Assembly: GCA_003508835.1 (NCBI GenBank)
Contig: PUFA01000077.1
Span: 1,192,001-1,256,000, forward strand
Source of the DNA: Eonycteris spelaea
Lineage: Eukaryota > Chordata > Mammalia > Chiroptera > Pteropodidae
Direction: 5' to 3'
DNA: 64,000 nucleotides
The position numbers and the translations under genes are program-made. Below the pieces are notes generated by a model, which had not been told where the DNA came from, did no database searches, and saw only the letters and a program-made list of their open reading frames with translations. Numbering within the stretch: the first letter of the stretch is position 1; every line of letters begins with the position of its first letter. Below are positions 47,108 to 57,090 of this stretch, piece by piece.

Positions 47108-47260
47108 TTTGTGGTATATTGGGAAAGAATGTGTTCTGGAGTTAGAAGGTCCTGTTTGATGTTACTGCCTGCCATTCAATAGTCACCTTAATGTAATGTC
47201 ATTTCTCAGTCTGTTAAATGGAAATAATAATAATATTGTAGACAAAGGCACTTACAAACC
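47108..47260 (+). mobile_element. MIR-like SINE fragment
   Basis: 'gtgttctggagttagaaggt', 'gcctgccattcaatagtcac' and 'cagtctgttaaatggaaata' follow the MIR order. Confidence 0.6.
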
Positions 47261-48136
47261 ATATCTTCTATATGAATGTTGGTGATTATTATTAATAATT
47301 ATGAACACATAAAATATATGGAGTAATATAATAATCTCTTTTAACATATATTTATTTGTCATCAAAGCACATATCTAATAAATTACATTAACTCAAACTG
47401 AAAGGGAGAAAGGAAAGAGACATCTATGAACTAGAAAAGGTCTGAATATAAAGCACATTTAGAAAAATTAACTTATTATTTTTAAATACTACTTCAGGTC
47501 AGGAAACTGCAAGAAAAATTGCCGATACAATTTTCAAAGGAGCAAAATTAATGAAATTCTATTGATTGAACATTTTAAAAATATTTATGGCCCACAAAAT
47601 GTGTAAAATAACCCTAAAATAGATATTTGGGTATGGGGGGAAGCATCTTGACATAGTAAAATAAATAAAGCATCATTAATACAATATTAAACAAGGTTAT
47701 TAAAAATACAGGAAACAAGTCATTAAAGCAATTTCTCTAACTACAATAAACCTTTTTCATAATGCATGATGCATAGACATTATAGACCCAAAGTAAGATG
47801 TCTGCCAAGGTTGGTGTCTGAAAAGAACGAATATGTGACACCACCGAGAATGAATATATATAATAAAATAGGCGCTCAGTAGCCTGATGACAGTAATGTG
47901 AGGCAGCTGTGGACAATGGAGAACTGGACAAGGAATGTTGAATTTCAGTCTGTTACTGATGTTGAAAAAATGTCTAGCCCATTATGAAATGATAAGAAAT
48001 GTATATCAGTGTCTGCAACCCCATGCCCCTCTCCCAGTTCCTAACACAGAGCTCTTGAAACCTTTTTTAGTAGAGCTACTAGAAGGACATTGTGTTCTAA
48101 CATTTAATATTGGTCTCAGTTCCTGACACACAGGTC
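47261..48136. other. Unassigned AT-rich DNA
   Basis: No repeat or gene recognised. If 48137-48400 is a retrocopy on the minus strand, its 3'UTR would lie here, but no poly-A tail (T run on +) is obvious. Confidence 0.35.
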
Positions 48137-48400
48137 CTAAATTCCTTGAATTTCCTGGGTGATAACAGTGTCTTTTGTTCCAATAAGGTGACTCTTTACA
48201 GCCTCCTGAATGGCTCCTGGATAAGGGCTGGTCACCAGAAAGACCAAGCGTCGCCCGCCATTCTCTAGAAATGGGAGAGGAGCTGGAAATGGATTTACTT
48301 GATCATGCTTCATGATGAAACCACCATAGAAATCCCAATAGTTTGTGCTTCGAAGAGCTTCTAGGTTGGTGAACACATCCATGTAATGGGTAGATGGCAC
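48137..48400 (-). pseudogene. Protein-like ORF fragment, unrecognised; possible retrocopy or exon relic
   Basis: About 88 open codons end at a stop codon. The composition looks like a globular protein: aromatic and charged residues are mixed, with no low-complexity run. Examples are MDVFTNLEALRSTNYWDFYG, NGGRRLVFLVTSPYPGA and the C-terminal VITQEIQGI. It opens at GTG with no ATG start, and the frame runs only about eight codons further upstream before a TAG, into an LTR-like repeat. I cannot match it to a family from memory. Possibilities are the 3' end of a processed pseudogene truncated at the repeat, a real terminal exon, or chance. There is no splice-acceptor evidence. Confidence 0.3.
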
Positions 48401-48402
48401 TG

Positions 48403-48675
48403 ATAAATATGAGGAAGTGTTTCCCTAAGTGTTCTAGCAAATAATCAGATTCAAGGAAGGTGTCATGGGAACCTCCAATTTGTATCCAAGTTGGAAAGAA
48501 GTTGTGGGTAGCCTGGGGACCTACTACTTGGAATTGGTGTCTAAAGTGTGTGATGGGGGCAGTTCATGGGACTGAGCCTTTAACCTGTAGGGTCATGCTG
48601 TCTCCAGTTAGTGTGAGAATTGAATTGACTTGTAGGACACCCCGCTGGTATCACAAAGAATTGCTTGGTGTGAGG
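48403..48675 (+). mobile_element. LTR-like ancient repeat, family not named
   Basis: 'gtcatgggaacctccaattt', 'ctgagcctttaacctgtagg', 'ctccagttagtgtgagaatt', 'taggacaccccgctggtatc' and 'gaattgcttggtgtgagg' follow in order a repeat common in mammalian genomes that I believe is the end of an endogenous-retrovirus LTR. Confidence 0.55.
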
Positions 48676-48780
48676 AAAAAAAAAAAAAAAAACCCTATAT
48701 ATCTGGGGTCAGAAAGGATTCTTGGGTTCAGAAAAGACTCCTTGGTCTTCTTCAGAAAGGACTCCTTGGTCTTCTTCATC
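48676..48780 (+). repeat. A17 run and a 24-bp tandem repeat
   Basis: Seventeen A's at 48676-48692 are followed by three 24-bp units: a diverged one at 48703-48726, then 48727-48750 and 48751-48774, which differ from each other at one base. The shared word is 'actccttggtcttc'. Confidence 0.9.
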
Positions 48781-49239
48781 ATGTTATTCTACATCTCCTA
48801 CTGAAATTTATTTCCAAATTAGACCAGACATTCTCTATAGAATGTTCTCAAGCCACGTCTTGAGTCATAAATAAGGACATCATCCTGTATGAGTTTTGGT
48901 CACCTAGTTTCCTTCCCCAACTATAAGACCTGCATTGCCTCATTGTCCAGAGATCTAATCACACCTTTACAAAGTGACTTTTGGGTTCCTAGGTCTGGTT
49001 GCCTTATGCCAAAATAATAGGGCATCATACAAAAGACGGCCTCCCTCAACATGCAGAGACCAAGTAATTGAATCAGTAAATACACAAACTACTTGATATT
49101 TAGGGAGGAATAATTCATTTTCTACCAGATGCATGATTATACTTTAGGAAGGACAATAGTAAGGAAACCACTCAAATCAAAAAGCTTTCACTGTATCCCC
49201 AGGAAATAGTGTCACCAGCAGATAAGGACGTGCCATGCA
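48781..49239. other. Unassigned unique-looking DNA
   Basis: No repeat or gene recognised. Confidence 0.4.
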
Positions 49240-49370
49240 CTTGGTTCTCAAATAAACCTAAACTCAAAGTCTATTTCTCCTACTTGCTGGCTATATGATT
49301 TTAAACCTCTTAGAGTCTCAGAATTCACACTAAAGTAGATTAATAATAATCTCTGAGATAACATGATAAA
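49240..49370 (+). mobile_element. MIR-like SINE fragment
   Basis: 'ctacttgctggctatatgat', 'aacctcttagagtctcagaa' and 'attaataataatctctgaga' follow MIR. Confidence 0.55.
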
Positions 49371-50234
49371 GTCGTTTTTGTACAAATGACTGGTACAAAA
49401 AAGATCTGTGGTTTGGTAATTGCTATTACTATTATAAATGTACTCTTTCTATATTATCTCTTAAATATTCTTGCAAAAATAGCTTATAAGAGGTTAGGTG
49501 AAGTAGTCCTAATGAATTGTAAAAGTACCTTCACTATTACCACCTTTTCATATTTCATGAAAATAGTCAAATGAAAAATACTCTAGAAAGAGATTGATTA
49601 TTTCATTTCTTTAAAAAAAAAAAAAAAAGCCTAATCATTTAAATTGCTCTCCCACCTTCCATTTCCCACTAAGTAAATCTGCTTGAGCACAAGCAAGCAC
49701 TATTACGCCAGATCAGTTTAATGTAGTTTAGGTATCCAATGCCATCACAGATTTCACAACCCTAGAGATATATGATATACTGCATTTCCATAAAATAAGA
49801 CAGGAAAACACTGCATCCTGAAACCTGGCATCATATGCATTGGCTACTGGCATTTCTAGTGCACACAGTGTCTCTTTAAATGAATCTTACATTTAACAGA
49901 GCTCACTAAATATGACAGTGCCAAGACTTCACCAGTTTGCCTCTGAATACCAAGACAAGGCTTTTCGAAACAAGTAACACATAAATTTATTTTCCTTCCA
50001 CAGGTATTTGCCCAGTAAGTTGGTTTTCTCGGCATAGCAGAAAGCCTTAAGTTACTGACATTTACTACACAAGTTAGAACCAAACAATGAGGTCTCTCAT
50101 TTCCTTCAAAGTATAATCCAGAAAGTATAAAAGAGACTTCTAAGTTCCACACCAAAAACAAAACAAAACAAAAAAAACACCATAACTGAGATCAAAGCTT
50201 ACATGTTTTAAGAACACCACTTGAGAGTTCAGGT
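49371..50234. other. Unassigned DNA with A-rich runs
   Basis: An A17 run lies near 49612 and a CAAAA-rich strip at 50155-50180. No gene is recognised. Confidence 0.4.
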
Positions 50235-50293
50235 TAAAAGGAAAGTGTTTACTCATTTAGAAAATATTTACTGAGCATCTACTATGCGCATGG

Positions 50294-50351
<58 letters not shown>

Positions 50352-50400
50352 CAGACCCTATTCAATGCTCTGGAAATATTGTAGTGAGACTGACAATAAC
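50235..50400 (-). mobile_element. L2 3' fragment, antisense, split by (TG)n
   Basis: 'aaaatatttactgagcatct' and 'actatgcgcatgg' before, and 'caatgctctggaaatattgt' then 'agtgagactgacaataa' after, follow the reversed L2 end, with a TG expansion at the centre. Confidence 0.55.
50295..50349. repeat. (TG)n microsatellite
   Basis: About 27 uninterrupted TG units inside an L2 fragment. Confidence 0.97.
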
Positions 50401-50507
50401 TGCTTAAGTGCTGCCAGTTCAAAGAAGTCCATCTATTTAAGATGGCTTCTAGGCCTTATGATTTAGCTGCTGTAAAATCAGACTGGGCAAGGGAGGCAAA
50501 TGATGGC

Positions 50508-50705
50508 ACTGGTAAAGCATGGCCCTTGGGATCTCTGTAATCAGGGTTCAGCTGCTGGCATCCCTACACTGTAACTGTGGCCACGTTGCCTAACCTCTCA
50601 GAGCATGAGTTTCTTCTGTTGTAAAATCAGGGTACTGAGAGTACCCACCCCTCTCCGGGACAGTTGGAAGTGCCTGAAACATAGTCGACATATGACAAAT
50701 AGCAA
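50508..50705 (+). mobile_element. MIR SINE
   Basis: 'taatcagggttcagctgctg', 'taacctctcagagcatgagt' and 'gtgcctgaaacatagtcgac' follow MIR. Confidence 0.75.
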
Positions 50706-52079
50706 TTTCTTCCATTCTCTTGTTCAAGCCCAAATATCCTCAATGGATAAAGGAAACATGTAAAGACAAGACATTGATGTAATAACTTTTGTCTATCTTG
50801 GGAATAAAAGTGAGGCTCACCGTAGATTAGATATTATTATTTGTGTTTGAGTCTTCTGTTAGCAAAGCAGGAGAATACGAAAGTAAGTAGCACGCTGTCT
50901 CCTATCATCCTCTAAATTATTTTACTCGATGATGCTTTAAGAAGCTTAAAGTAGAAATAAAGAAATCATCAAACTCTGAGATATCTGAGTCTATAAATGC
51001 TCACCAAAACAATAAAGTGCCATCATCTTCCACTAGAGACCCACACAAGAACCAGGATACCACTTTCTTCCCACAACCCGCTCTTGGTTTTGAAAATAAA
51101 GTTCAAACACTTTGCCTGCCTTCAGCTCAGCAAAGGTAGCAGCTTAGACATAAAAGTGCAAACGCTGTGGAAAAAAAAAAGAAAAAAAAGAAACACCCGT
51201 GGCTGGCTGCCAGCTCTTGGCCAATCAGTCCTCACAAGGAAGGTTGCGTCAGAGACTTCCAGCCTGCTGGAACTCCTGCAGCTGCCTGCAACACAAGCTT
51301 GGACCACCCAGGCCGAAAGGGACGGGCATCTGGAGAAAAGCGCAAACAATGGAGAACTTTAGAGCTCTGGGTTTCCGAGCCAGAGACGCTGTCACTAGGC
51401 TCAGCCTGCAGTTTGGGAAAGTCCTGGGCAAGGAAGGCCTCTAGGAGATGCTAAATGGCACCACTACTAAATCAGGGTCTCAGGTCTGCGGCATAACTCC
51501 CAGAATGGAAAAATAGTTTTGTCAGTGGAAAATCACCCGTCTTCGTGTTCATGGATTTAGTTTTCAACTGGTGTTGGGCTCTCACCCAGTGTAATTAACG
51601 TCTTACCAGTGGGTGGTTGGTAGAATTGCTTTACACCTCTCTCATCGCCCCGGCACCTACTGCCTCCTGAAATGCTTTATACAAATAACTAGGAAATGAT
51701 GTTTCTAAAGATAAACTATTTGGTCAAGAGCTCTCTGGTAGCCCCTCCATTCTGCTCTCGGCAAATTTATTTTTCTAATTTAAACATCAGAAAACAGGCC
51801 TACATCACTCAAAGGCTGGCACAAATGCAAGCCATGCCAACTTGTTATAATTACAATGAGGTACAATAGCGGACGTGGGGGGAGCCTAATTAAAGAGTTG
51901 GACATCGAATCCCAGATGGAAAGCCAAATACATGGCCTTCTATTAGATCTGATGGAAACTGATGATGGATGCTTCACCGATGATGGATGTCTCTGGGGAA
52001 CACACGCCTCCCTAGTACCCAAAGTATAGACACTTGGGAAGGTGTAGGAGAGAAACATCTTTCTAAGATTGAAATTATA
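50706..52079. other. Unassigned, largely repeat-free block
   Basis: Contains a GC-richer stretch at 51180-51440 with a CCAAT-box word 'ttggccaatcagtc' (see the finding). No gene is supported. Confidence 0.4.
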
Positions 52080-52205
52080 ACTAACACCTGGGTGAAAATA
52101 CCCATCTCAATCCAGAGATTTCGATTTAATTGGTCCAGGATGCAGCCTGAGCATCGAGATTGTCTTTATTCACCAGGTGACACTAAGGGCAGCCAGGGTT
52201 GAGAA
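52080..52205 (+). mobile_element. MER5-like hAT-Charlie fragment
   Basis: 'caatccagagatttcgattt', 'attggtccaggatgcagcct' and 'gcagccagggttgagaa' follow the right half of MER5. Confidence 0.6.
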
Positions 52206-53267
52206 AATCTACAAAAGATTCCTTAAATAATAGTCACCCCTTTAATGGAAAATTTAACTAGGAAGTCAGTGTATCATGGTGTAGTAAAGTAAATTTACTA
52301 GATCTATCAGAGCAAAACACAGCAATAATTTACTACACCACACTATAAATGTGGGCTTTGCTTCTCAAACTAGGTTGGAAGCTTCAAGAGAGAGCTCTCG
52401 AAACAGTCATTGTAATGGAAGCATTTGCTCAATCAGTAGAGAAATGCTCAGAAAATATCACACTGTCTGAATGTTTAAGCAGAAGGACTCAGACTTTATA
52501 GAAACATAAGTTTCCTACAATCTTCTGAAGCATTTATTCTACAATTTATTGTACATGAGAAGCTTATGAAATATGTGGTTTCCTGTGCCTGCTCCAGAAC
52601 CTAAAGTCAGACCCAGGAAATTTCAGTTTGGTTCAGCAGTCACTTCGCACAATTTCTCCAGTGCCTGGTACAACCCAGGAATAAAACAATAAAATGGCAC
52701 AATCTATAAATCTGAGAGAGGATCTGCAAACAGCTAAATACAGGGAAGATAAAGGCTCCTTTCTGCCAAGCTCTTGAAGTCAAAGATGCATCGTAGGTTA
52801 ACAGTGCTAAAGACATGAGCGCGTTGCTAGTTCACTACGATTCTACAAGCCGGGAGAGTCACTCTCATGGCTTTAAAATAATGCAGAATCGGGTAGATCA
52901 AATATTCTGGAGTCTGTGTGGGATCCTTGGCGATCAGAGGCAGTGCTTCTAGCTGAGAGCTATATCCTTTACTCAGCGAAGGGAATCCACATGAGTTAGT
53001 TCCCTTCTCAAGGGCACTGCAGAATGCAAAATTGAAGCTGCATTTCTTGTTAACCTCAGAAGGCGCTGCAACAGCCAAGTTTTAGGAAAACCAAGAAAGC
53101 AAGTAATCTTACGTTGTCAGAAGAAATTGAGGCAATACCCTGTGGCATAAATGTCTAATATTATTGTAAAACGGAAAGTTTCCTGTCTGCATCTAGAGCT
53201 AATCTGACTTCAGGATTTAAAAGGGTTTCTCTTCTTCAAGTCAACGGCTTAGAAGCGAACAGTTCCA
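52206..53267. other. Unassigned unique-looking DNA
   Basis: No repeat or gene clearly recognised. Confidence 0.4.
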
Positions 53268-53475
53268 TTATACAGACTCCATTCAAATCCTGGACTAGCC
53301 ATATACTTGCTGTGTGACCTTGGGCATGTTACTTAACCTCTCTGAATCTTAGTTTCCTCTTTTTTCTATGGGGAGCTTACTACTGCTTACCGCACAGAGT
53401 TATTGCAAAGATCAAATGGAAATTACTGAATATAGTGCTGGCACGTGTTAGCTGATGATGATAATAATAATTATT
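53268..53475 (+). mobile_element. MIR SINE
   Basis: 'ttcaaatcctggactagcca', 'ttgctgtgtgaccttgggca' and 'cacagagttattgcaaagat' follow MIR closely. Confidence 0.85.
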
Positions 53476-53639
53476 TCACCCTCCTCACCTCCTGGTCCTA
53501 GACAAAGTGAAGCTTTTCATGCCCAGTTGTTTAAGTGTAGTCTAAGTGCACACCCTATAGTTGCTTAATTTGAAGCACTGACTTGTTTTTGTTTTTCTTT
53601 GTAGGTGGGACCACCCAGAATCAGTCTGAATGAAAGCAT
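53476..53639. other. Short unassigned spacer
   Basis: No repeat or gene recognised. Confidence 0.35.
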
Positions 53640-54010
53640 CAGGTTACCTTCTGTAACAAATAAACCCCCAAATTTTAACAGCTTAACACTTAAAAAGCTG
53701 ATTTCTCACATAACAGGACAAAAAGCTGGTGTTTCTGATTGATGGGTAGTTTTATTTAATATGATGATTAAGGGACCTGTTTCCTCTGTCGGTAGCCTAG
53801 ATCTCAAAGAATTCTGCGCCCAACTGACAGACAGGAAAATGGAGACAAAAGAAGCCCAGTCCGCATCTTAAAAACCCGGACCCAGACGTGAGTCCCATCC
53901 CTTCTGACCTCGTTCCATTGGGGAGAAGTGTTGCATGGGCACACCCAGAAAAAGGCTGGAAAGTGGTCTCTGCCTGGGAAACTCCCTCCCAGCAACCTCT
54001 CCACACGATG
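53640..54010. mobile_element. Ancient interspersed repeat, family not named
   Basis: 'ttctgtaacaaataaacccc', 'gttccattggggagaagtgt' and 'ctgcctgggaaactccctcc' follow in order a common ancient mammalian repeat. It probably explains the 132-codon minus-strand frame at 53797-54195. Confidence 0.45.
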
Positions 54011-55224
54011 TAAAAGAATACAAATTTTTGGTGAATTGTCATCCCTCTCCACCAAAGAGCTTTTATCTCATTGGCATGAAGATGAGGCCCTGCAAACCCG
54101 AATTGGAAGGACGTTAAATCTTTTCCTGCAACACACTGCAAACACAGACATGCCTCAAACACCCCAGAGTGGTCGTCCAGCCAGCGCCAGATCATTGTGA
54201 GAAATTTTTGTTAGAAAAGTTTTCCTTTCATGGTCCAGGTTGAGCCATCTGTTGTAACACAGAAAGTATGCATGTACCTCACCAGACCTCAAACTAAACA
54301 AATGTAACTAAGTTCTTTTTTTTCTCCATTAAATGCCCCTAGTTCTTCAAATGTTCTTAATATACTACGGTTTTCAGACACTTCGTCAGTATGTCTTCTC
54401 TCCACTGAAAGTGCATCATTTGTCACGGTCCCAAAAGTATTTGACCCCTGCCAGATGAATACAATATTCCATACACATGACTGGCTATCCCATTCGGTGT
54501 CATCTTTTCTAAATTATACTAAACAGATACGCGGTTCTTCCTTTCCCTTCGGTTTCTTCTTTTTCTTACATTTTAATTTGGTTATTCATACTTCCTAAAG
54601 GGACTGGTATCTCTAGCCTCAATTTGTCTGCTCCCATTGTCATTTAAATTCCTGCCAGTCACTTTCTGGCCCATCTCCAAATTAGCATTCTCGCGTCAGA
54701 CACTCAAGGGCTGTTCTGAAAGTAAATTTACAAGGTGTTTTTACAAAACTGATTTTAAGAGAAGGCAAGTAATCCCTACAAGTATTTAAACAGCAGCTGA
54801 TTGCTACTTCACCACATAATCCAACAGATTCGCACATTTGTTATACCACAGGACCACCTTTTTTAAATGCCAGCTGAGTAAATTGTAGGGTCCTTGGTTA
54901 TTAAATCAACTTCCTATCACATCAGTGAACGCAAACTTTATAGAGTTCCAGGCTTGTTGCAAATAATGTCTCCAAGAGACAGAATGAATTTTGCTCAAAA
55001 CTGGGGCACGATTACTTTTCCACGTCTTCGAGTATTGATTTGTTCAGTGATTTGTCCTCTGTGCGTTTCCAGGTCCTCAGATTACACCGCTTTGCTCCCT
55101 GCTGGTCCACTTCCTCTCCAGGACTGGGCATGTCATTCTGCTATACTTTCAATTAAAAATGTTCTTGCCATAAATTTAAACAAGTTGACCATGAAATTCT
55201 GCAGCAGAAACCACTCTCTTTTTC
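54011..55224. other. Unassigned unique-looking DNA
   Basis: No repeat or gene recognised. Confidence 0.4.
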
Positions 55225-55610
55225 ATTAAAGAAATGGAAACACATGTTATAAAAGAACATTTAATGACATGGAAAAATATTCAAGATATATTGTAGAGGA
55301 AAAAAAGCAGATTTCTAAAATGCAAATGCCATATGAATCTATATTTAAAAAACAGAATATATAAAGTGTCTGTGCGTGTGTGTGTGTGTATGTACACGTA
55401 TGCTTACATAGGAAAATTCTAGAAGGATCACCAAAGTGTTAGCAGTTACTCTCTTTGGGTGGTTATTTTACTGGAAATAATTATTTTCTTCTTTTTCCTT
55501 AGCTATAGTTTTAAAATATTCTGTAACAAACATTAGGACTTTAATAAAGATAAAACAATGTTATTTATTTGTTTGAAAATTTAATAAAAGTAAAAATATA
55601 ACTAAACAAT
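55225..55610 (+). mobile_element. Old L1 3'UTR fragment (L1ME/L1MC-like)
   Basis: 'catggaaaaatattcaagat', 'aaaaaaagcagatttctaaa'-like text, 'aagtgttagcagttactctc' and 'tttgggtggttatttta' follow the 3' end of an old L1. A short TG run lies at about 55371-55390. Confidence 0.65.
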
Positions 55611-55708
55611 TATATACCACAGAACACATCCAGAAAAATGAATTTTTATTATTCAGGATCTGTATCACTGTCTCTGTTCCTCTGTGCCTTTGGTGCTTAA
55701 AGAAATAT

Positions 55709-55890
55709 TGTTTTGGACTGAATATTGATATGCCCCCGAAATTCCTATGTTGGGACCCTAACCCTCAATGTAACTGTATTTGGGAATGGGGCCTTTACAG
55801 AGGCAAGTAAGGTTAAATGAGGTCATAAGGTTGGGGCCCTGCCCCAATAGCATTAGTGTTCTTAAAAATAGAGGCAAGAGAAAGCTCATT

Positions 55891-55941
<51 letters not shown>

Positions 55942-56125
55942 GATGTGAGGACACAGCAAGAAGGTGGACAGCTGTAAGCCAAGAAGAGAGACCTCACCAG
56001 ACAATGAATTTGCTGGCATTTTTATCTTGAATTTCTCAGCCTCCAGAACTGTGAAAAAATACATTTCTGTTGTTTAAGCCACAGTCTATGGTATTTTGTT
56101 ATGGCAATCCAAGAAAACTAATACA
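55709..56125 (+). mobile_element. MLT1/MST-type MaLR LTR with internal (CT)n
   Basis: Complete order of a MaLR LTR: 'tgttttggactgaatattga', 'aatgtaactgtatttgggaa', 'gttaaatgaggtcataaggt', 'gatgtgaggacacagcaaga', 'ctccagaactgtgaaaaaat' and the end 'aagaaaactaatac'. A CT microsatellite of about 50 bp sits where the consensus has a short purine/pyrimidine strip. It is a non-coding solo LTR. Confidence 0.88.
55889..55940. repeat. (CT)n microsatellite inside an LTR
   Basis: About 26 CT units with one extra C. Confidence 0.95.
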
Positions 56126-56404
56126 AACAATCATAGTGCAACAAAATCACTTTTTATTATTATGCACAAATGTTTAACCTCATAGTTAACTTTTTGAGCA
56201 ATCATACCACTTTGACAACTTTCATCCCTTGTTATCAAGATGTGGAAGAGGTGTCAAAGCTTTCTCACACATACGAGTAAAATCGAAATGTTCTTGGACC
56301 ATGTTCCTTCTAGGCATTTTGATTCTTCTCCATACCCAGCTGATGAAACTTCATACTCATCTTTGGTTCCTATTGGTTTACACATGATCGAAAATTCAAT
56401 ACAG
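56126..56404. other. Unassigned AT-rich DNA
   Basis: No repeat or gene recognised. Confidence 0.35.
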
Positions 56405-57090
56405 GCATGTATATCTTTATGAACAAATGTTTTCAAAATTTTCCAGTAGATACCCAATAAAAGGTTGCTGGGTCATATGAGTAGCTCAATTTTTAATTTC
56501 TTGAGGAACCTTCATACCATTTTCCATAGTGGCTGCACCAATTTACATTCCTACCAGCAGTATGCGAGGGTTCCCTTTTCTCCACATCCTCTCCAAAATG
56601 TGTTATTTCCTGCCTTACTGATTCATTGCAGCATTATTCCTAATAGCCAAGACATGGAAACAACCTAAGTATTCCTTGACGGATGCCTAGATCAAAAGAT
56701 AGGGTACCTATATATATATATAATGGCATACTACTCGATCATGAAAAAGATGAAATATTGCAATTTGCAACATGTATAGATCATGAGAAGTGAAATAAGT
56801 CAGATAGAAAAGACCAAGAATCATATTTCACGCATATGTGGGATATAAAACAAAAAACAACAAACGAATAAACAAAACAAACTCATAGATACAGACCACA
56901 GAATGGTGGTTACCAAAGGAGGCAGGGGAGGACAAAGAAGGTCAAACACATAGTGACGGAAGTCAACCCGACTTTAGGTGGTGAGCACACAATGCAGTAT
57001 ACAGATGTCATGTTATAAAAATTGTACACCTGAAATTTATATAATGTTATTAACCAAAGTCACCTAATAAATTTAATAAGAATTTAAATA
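56405..57090 (+). mobile_element. 5'-inverted L1 3' end
   Basis: The first 215 bp or so are antisense ORF2 ('ttgctgggtcatatgagtag', 'ttccatagtggctgcaccaa', 'cccttttctccacatcctct'). At about 56621 the orientation changes to sense ('cattgcagcattattcctaa', 'agccaagacatggaaacaac', 'gtgaaataagtcagatagaa', 'ttgtacacctgaaatttata') and it ends 'agtcacctaataaatttaat' followed by an A-rich tail. The inverted and sense pieces meet almost exactly at adjacent consensus positions, the signature of twin priming. The same 3'UTR type as 4783-5509. Confidence 0.85.

Noticed and set aside
53797..54200. Overlapping frames of 83-132 codons on both strands
   Set aside because: They lie in or next to an ancient interspersed repeat, and open frames on both strands suggest chance.
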